This document shows positions 60,862 to 64,000 of a DNA stretch of 64,000 nt, in pieces (the first letter of the stretch is position 1; each line of letters starts with the position of its first letter). The notes beneath the pieces were generated by a model that worked only from the letters and a program-made list of their open reading frames with translations, was not told the DNA's origin and ran no database searches. The position numbers and the translations under genes are program-made. The stretch spans positions 3,487 to 67,486 of the forward strand of contig JBGPCZ010000007.1 of assembly GCA_041482015.1 (NCBI GenBank), written 5' to 3'. Source of the DNA: JACQFK01 sp041482015 (GTDB taxonomy: Bacteria; Planctomycetota; MHYJ01; JACPRB01).

Positions 60862-61072
60862 GAAGTCTCCTATATATACGCCCCCGATGCCAAAAGCTGT
60901 GCCGCAGGTTTTGGACTCTCATTTTGGTATACTTCCCCCCCGTGTTCGGAAAGCGGGAGCATCGGAGCGAGAGGCCGGCGGTGTGGGATTACGCCAATCC
61001 CACCGCTCCCCAGCGTGTGAGCCTGCGGCGCCTCCTCCGCGCCCCCCGGACCCGCAAGGCGGCGAAGAAGAA
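60862..61072 (+). promoter_or_regulatory. Divergent promoter region and 5' leader of pyk
   Basis: A -10-like TATACT (60928-60933) faces pyk. The leader contains GTGGGATT (60983-60990) paired with AATCCCAC (60996-61003), an 8-pair stem with 5-nt loop, about 70 nt before the ATG. No riboswitch class is recognised. The frame is open upstream of the pyk ATG, but that part has no protein similarity. Confidence 0.4.
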
Positions 61073-62362
61073 ATGACCCGCACCCGCATCGTCGCCACCC
61101 TCGGGCCGGCCAGCTCCTCCTCCGAGAAGATCCGCGCCCTCATCGAGGCGGGCGTCGACGTCTTCCGCCTCAACTTCTCCCACGGCACCCACGCCCAGCA
61201 CGGCGAGCTCATCAAGGGGATCCGCCACATCGCCGGCGACCGGCCCATCGCGATCCTCCAGGACCTCTGCGGCCCGAAGCTCCGCCTCGCGCGCCCCGTC
61301 AAGGGGAAGCCCGGCGACACCGTCGAGATCGACCTGCCCGCGACCGTCCGTGCCGGCGACCCCGTCCTCCTCGCCGACGGCGTCATGCAGCTCGAGGTCA
61401 TCGACTCGAAGACGAGCCGCGTCATCGTGGGAGGGGACATCCCCGCGGGCAAGGGGATCAACCTGCCCTCGTCCATCATCGACACCCCGTCGCTGACCCC
61501 GAAGGACCGCGAGGACCTCGCCTACGGGGTGGCGCAGAAAGTCGACTACGTCGCCCTCTCCTTCGTCCGGCGCGCGAGCGACCTGGACGAGGTCAAGAAG
61601 AGCGGCCTCCCCGTCATCGCGAAGATCGAGAAACCCCAGGCGATCCAGAACCTGGAGGAAATCGTCCGCGCCGCCGACGGCGTGATGGTCGCGCGCGGCG
61701 ACCTCGGTGTCGAGATCCCCATCGAGCGCGTCCCCGTCGCGCAGAAGCGCGTGATCGCGCTCGCCAACCGCGAGGGGAAGCCCGTGATCACCGCGACCCA
61801 GATGCTGCGGTCGATGGTCGACAACCCCGCGCCGACGCGCGCCGAGGCGACCGACGTCGCCAACGCCGTCCTCGACGGCACCGACGCGGTGATGCTGAGC
61901 GAGGAGACCGCGATGGGGAAGTACCCCGTCGAGTCGGTGCGCATCATGGACCGCATCCTCGCGGAGGCCGAGCCGCTCCTCCAGCCGCGGCGGGACATCC
62001 TCGGCCCCGACAGCGCGGAGGCGATCGCCCACGCCGCCTGCATGATCGCCGAGCGCGTCAACGCGAGCGCGATCATCGTCCCGACGAGCACGGGCTTCAC
62101 GGCGCGCCGCGTCGCCCGTTACCGCCCGCGCATCCCGATCCTCGTCCTCACGAATTCCGAGACGGTCCGCCGCTCGCTCTCCCTCGTGTGGGGCGTGACG
62201 GCGCTCGCTGCGCCGTGGTTCAACGAGACCTCGCCGGTCCTCGAGCGGTTCCGCGACTCGATCCAGGGCCTCGTTTCCCCGGGCGCGACCGTCGTCGTCA
62301 CGGCGGGCTGGCCGTTCGCACGGCCGGGAACGACGAACCTCGTCCACGTCAGCACCGTATAG
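61073..62362 (+). CDS. pyk: Pyruvate kinase
   Basis: 429 aa from ATG 61073, the point where the family begins (TRTRIVATLGPAS). Active-site blocks are FRLNFSHG (31-38), ILQDLCGPKLR (61-71), VIAKIEKPQA with K184 and metal ligand E186, VARGDLGVE with D210, TATQMLRSM (240-248) and NAVLDGTDAVMLSEETA (265-280). It converts phosphoenolpyruvate and ADP to pyruvate and ATP. At 429 residues it is shorter than the 470-aa norm. The C-terminal domain is kept, but the extra C-terminal segment of some forms is absent. Single gene, followed 18 nt later by a metallohydrolase. Confidence 0.96.
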   Translation: MTRTRIVATLGPASSSSEKIRALIEAGVDVFRLNFSHGTHAQHGELIKGIRHIAGDRPIAILQDLCGPKLRLARPVKGKPGDTVEIDLPATVRAGDPVLLADGVMQLEVIDSKTSRVIVGGDIPAGKGINLPSSIIDTPSLTPKDREDLAYGVAQKVDYVALSFVRRASDLDEVKKSGLPVIAKIEKPQAIQNLEEIVRAADGVMVARGDLGVEIPIERVPVAQKRVIALANREGKPVITATQMLRSMVDNPAPTRAEATDVANAVLDGTDAVMLSEETAMGKYPVESVRIMDRILAEAEPLLQPRRDILGPDSAEAIAHAACMIAERVNASAIIVPTSTGFTARRVARYRPRIPILVLTNSETVRRSLSLVWGVTALAAPWFNETSPVLERFRDSIQGLVSPGATVVVTAGWPFARPGTTNLVHVSTV

Positions 62363-62380
62363 TCAGGGGAGGAAGACACC

Positions 62381-63376
62381 ATGAGAACACTGATCCTTTC
62401 TTTGCTGCTCGTCGCGGCCGCGCCGCAAGACCAGAAGGGCCTGCAGATCTCCTGGATCGACGTCGAGGGCGGCGCCGCGACGCTCGTCGTCACGCCCGAC
62501 GGGGAGTCGCTCCTCATGGACTGCGGATGGCCTGGAAAGCGCGACGCCGAGCGGATTGCGAAGGCCGCGAAGGCGGCGGGCGTGGCGAAGATCGACCATT
62601 ACCTGACCAGCCACTGGCACGCTGACCACGTGGGCGGCGTGGCGGATCTCGTTGAGGCGATTCCCGTCGGGAAATTCTACGACCACGGCTTTCCGGACGG
62701 CGAGGCGAAGGATTTCGATCCGAAGCACAAGGAGGCCTACCTGAAGGCGAGCGAAGGGAAGCGCCGGATTCTGAACGCGGGCGACCAGGTCCAGATTTCG
62801 GGGATCTCGGTGAAGATCCTCGTCTCGCACGAGGCCGTGATGGGCGAGTCGCGGGGCGCGGCGCAGGTCCGGAAGTGCGACACGCACCCCGAGAAGCCGC
62901 TCGACACCTCGGACAACGCCCGGAGCCTCGGGTTTCTCCTGGAGTGGAAGGGCTTCAAGTTCCTCGACAACGGCGACCTGACATGGAACCTGGAGCACAA
63001 GCTCGTCTGCCCGAAGAACCTGGTCGGGACGGTGGACGTCTACCAGGTGACGCACCACGGGCTGTCGCAGAGCAACAACCCGGCTCTGCTCGCCGCGATC
63101 CAGCCCACCGTGGCGGTGATCAACAACGGCGCGAAGAAGGGCGGTGAGGCCGCGACCTTCAAATGGCTGAAGGAGACCGCGAGCATCAAGGACATTTTCC
63201 AGCTGCACCGGAACGTGGCGACCTCGGCGGCCGAGAACGCCCCTCCCGAACTCGTCGCGAACGACGCCGAGAAGTGCGAGGGCGAGGGGGTCCGCCTGAC
63301 GGTCGATCCGTCGGGAAAGACCTACACGGTCGAGGTCCCCGCGAAGAAGACGAAGCGCACGTACGCGGTGAAGTAA
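62381..63376 (+). CDS. Secreted metallo-beta-lactamase-fold hydrolase (ComEC-like)
   Basis: 331 aa from ATG 62381 (GGGGAGGAAGACACC upstream), with short leader MRTLILSLLLVAAAPQ then DQ. The metal motif HWHADH lies at 78-83 after ATLVVTPDGESLLMDCG. Further metal ligands are likely D in FLDNGDLTWNLE and H in VYQVTHHGLSQSNNP. The layout resembles the beta-lactamase domain of ComEC/Rec2 nucleases without membrane parts; the family includes phosphodiesterases and other hydrolases. The substrate is unknown. Confidence 0.88.
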   Translation: MRTLILSLLLVAAAPQDQKGLQISWIDVEGGAATLVVTPDGESLLMDCGWPGKRDAERIAKAAKAAGVAKIDHYLTSHWHADHVGGVADLVEAIPVGKFYDHGFPDGEAKDFDPKHKEAYLKASEGKRRILNAGDQVQISGISVKILVSHEAVMGESRGAAQVRKCDTHPEKPLDTSDNARSLGFLLEWKGFKFLDNGDLTWNLEHKLVCPKNLVGTVDVYQVTHHGLSQSNNPALLAAIQPTVAVINNGAKKGGEAATFKWLKETASIKDIFQLHRNVATSAAENAPPELVANDAEKCEGEGVRLTVDPSGKTYTVEVPAKKTKRTYAVK

Positions 63377-63385
63377 GGATCGGCG

Positions 63386-63408
63386 AACCGTCCGGCGATC
63401 CGCCGGTT
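63386..63408 (+). terminator. Short hairpin after the metallohydrolase gene
   Basis: CCGGCG (63392-63397) and CGCCGG (63401-63406) pair around ATC; alternatively AACCG (63386-63390) pairs with CGGTT (63404-63408). Only two T follow, so it is at best a weak terminator 10-30 nt after the stop. Confidence 0.35.
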
Positions 63409-63419
63409 AGAGTACGGTG

Positions 63420-64000
63420 ATGCCGCTCGAACGGGTCTCGATCGAGGTCACCAATCGCTGCGCCAAGGCGTGCGACTTCTGCTACAACCACAGCCTGCCC
63501 GGGGGCGGCACGCGCTGGACGCCCGATGAGCTCGTCGGCTTCGCGCGCGACTGCGCGGCGAACGGCGTCAAGGCCATCTCGTTCGGCGGCGGCGAGCCGC
63601 TCCAGTACGAGGGGATCTTCGAGGTGCTCGAGCGGCTCCGCGGCGCGCTGTTCCGCTCGATGACGACGAACGGGCTCCTGCTCGAGAACGGGACGCTCGA
63701 CCGCCTCGTAGCTGCGACCCCCGACAAGGTCCACCTCTCGATCCATTTCCCCGAGCGCGACGCCGAGGTGAAGCGGGTGATCCGGCAGGTCGGCGACCTT
63801 GCCGATCGCGGCGTCCGGAGCGGCGTCAACTTCCTGGTCGCGCGCCCCAATCTCGAGGCCGCGCGCGCGGCGGCGAAGGAGGTGCGCGACTCGGGGATCG
63901 GGAACGAGCGGATCGTCTACCTCCCGATGCGGGGAAGTGACACGCCGACGCCGGAGGAGGTCGCCTCGGTGGCGGGCGGTGAGCAGTTCCAGTCGATGAC
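63420..64000 (+). CDS. Radical SAM protein (3' end outside window)
   Basis: At least 193 codons from ATG 63420. The [4Fe-4S] motif CAKACDFC (CxxxCxxC) lies at residues 14-21, preceded by RVSIEVTNR. ISFGGGEPLQYEGIFEVL is the GGE-type SAM-binding strand, and MTTNGLLL and HLSIHFPERDAEVKRVI are further barrel strands. The N-terminal form matches SPASM/PqqE/MoaA-like enzymes, but the diagnostic C-terminus lies outside the window. A weak ribosome site precedes it. Confidence 0.9.
   Translation, partial: MPLERVSIEVTNRCAKACDFCYNHSLPGGGTRWTPDELVGFARDCAANGVKAISFGGGEPLQYEGIFEVLERLRGALFRSMTTNGLLLENGTLDRLVAATPDKVHLSIHFPERDAEVKRVIRQVGDLADRGVRSGVNFLVARPNLEAARAAAKEVRDSGIGNERIVYLPMRGSDTPTPEEVASVAGGEQFQSM

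Noticed and set aside
60524..61072. Upstream extension of pyruvate kinase to about 612 codons
   Set aside because: Pyruvate kinase begins at ATG 61073 by family comparison. The upstream open frame overlaps the PA14 gene and has no similarity.
1..64000. CRISPR arrays, tRNA or rRNA genes, integrase or transposase genes, prophage
   Set aside because: No regularly spaced repeats, no cloverleaf with CCA-type end, and no recombinase family motifs were seen on either strand.

Overview
The window is very GC-rich bacterial chromosome, densely packed on both strands, with no intergenic gap above about 260 bases and no tRNA, rRNA, CRISPR or insertion sequence that I could see. The protein families point to Planctomycetota or a close PVC relative: DUF1552 and DUF1501 secreted proteins, a DUF1587/1592/1588/1585-type cytochrome protein, a PVC-type membrane-bound dehydrogenase with a heme site, ECF sigma factors paired with FecR proteins or a Ser/Thr kinase, PmoA-like and apiosidase-like proteins, and many secreted HEAT, TPR and FG-GAP proteins. 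The lineage is inferred from these families, not measured.

The main result is that three genes contain an in-frame UGA that looks like selenocysteine. (1) At 2444-3514 (minus) an NMT1/SsuA-like ABC substrate-binding protein is interrupted by TGA at residue 49, in the motif V-T-U-H-L-T-C-P. (2) At 41968-42477 and 42479-42907 (plus) the two half-proteins of a YeeE/YedE (TsuA-like) sulfur transporter each carry TGA exactly at the family's signature cysteine (G-G-U-T-S-x-H and S-G-S-U-P-G-T). Hairpins follow each TGA at the spacing of bacterial SECIS elements. The third has an AGGU apical loop 20-23 nt after the UGA, very like E. coli fdhF. The YeeE pair is followed by a sulfide:quinone-oxidoreductase-like flavoprotein (42918-44084), giving a small selenium-dependent sulfur module.

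Region by region. 1-5605 (minus) reads as one transcription unit: a halogenase-like flavoprotein, a small membrane protein, the UGA-containing substrate-binding protein, a permease, and an ABC ATPase fused in frame to a second halogenase-like flavoprotein that runs off the left edge. 5781-7777: a HEAT protein and a convergent beta-helix protein separated by a long hairpin. 7909-25312 (plus): an ECF sigma factor, an anti-sigma/FecR protein and nine co-directional secreted proteins (squalene-cyclase fold, transglutaminase, DUF1592, DUF1552, LamG-like, PVC dehydrogenase, HEAT). 25317-27589 (minus): CBM9-like lipoprotein, PmoA-like protein, DUF1439-like protein. 27702-28294: MazEF-type toxin-antitoxin. 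28296-40029: SGNH hydrolase, a giant beta-galactosidase-like protein, an FG-GAP protein behind a palindromic operator, a TPR protein, a PQQ-type dehydrogenase, an esterase and an apiosidase-like lipoprotein, with a REPIN-like element at 38681-38768.

40096-44084: SUMF1-domain protein followed by the selenium/sulfur module. 44086-46508: a membrane protein and a frameshifted HEAT protein. 46762-50763: a second ECF sigma/FecR unit. 50769-55297: PH-domain protein, Ada, hydrolase, small lipoprotein, PilZ protein. 55412-60861: DUF1501 protein, a third ECF sigma factor with a TPR Ser/Thr kinase, PA14 protein. 61073-64000: pyruvate kinase, metallo-beta-lactamase-fold protein and the start of a radical SAM protein. 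All calls come from reading the sequence; no database search was possible.
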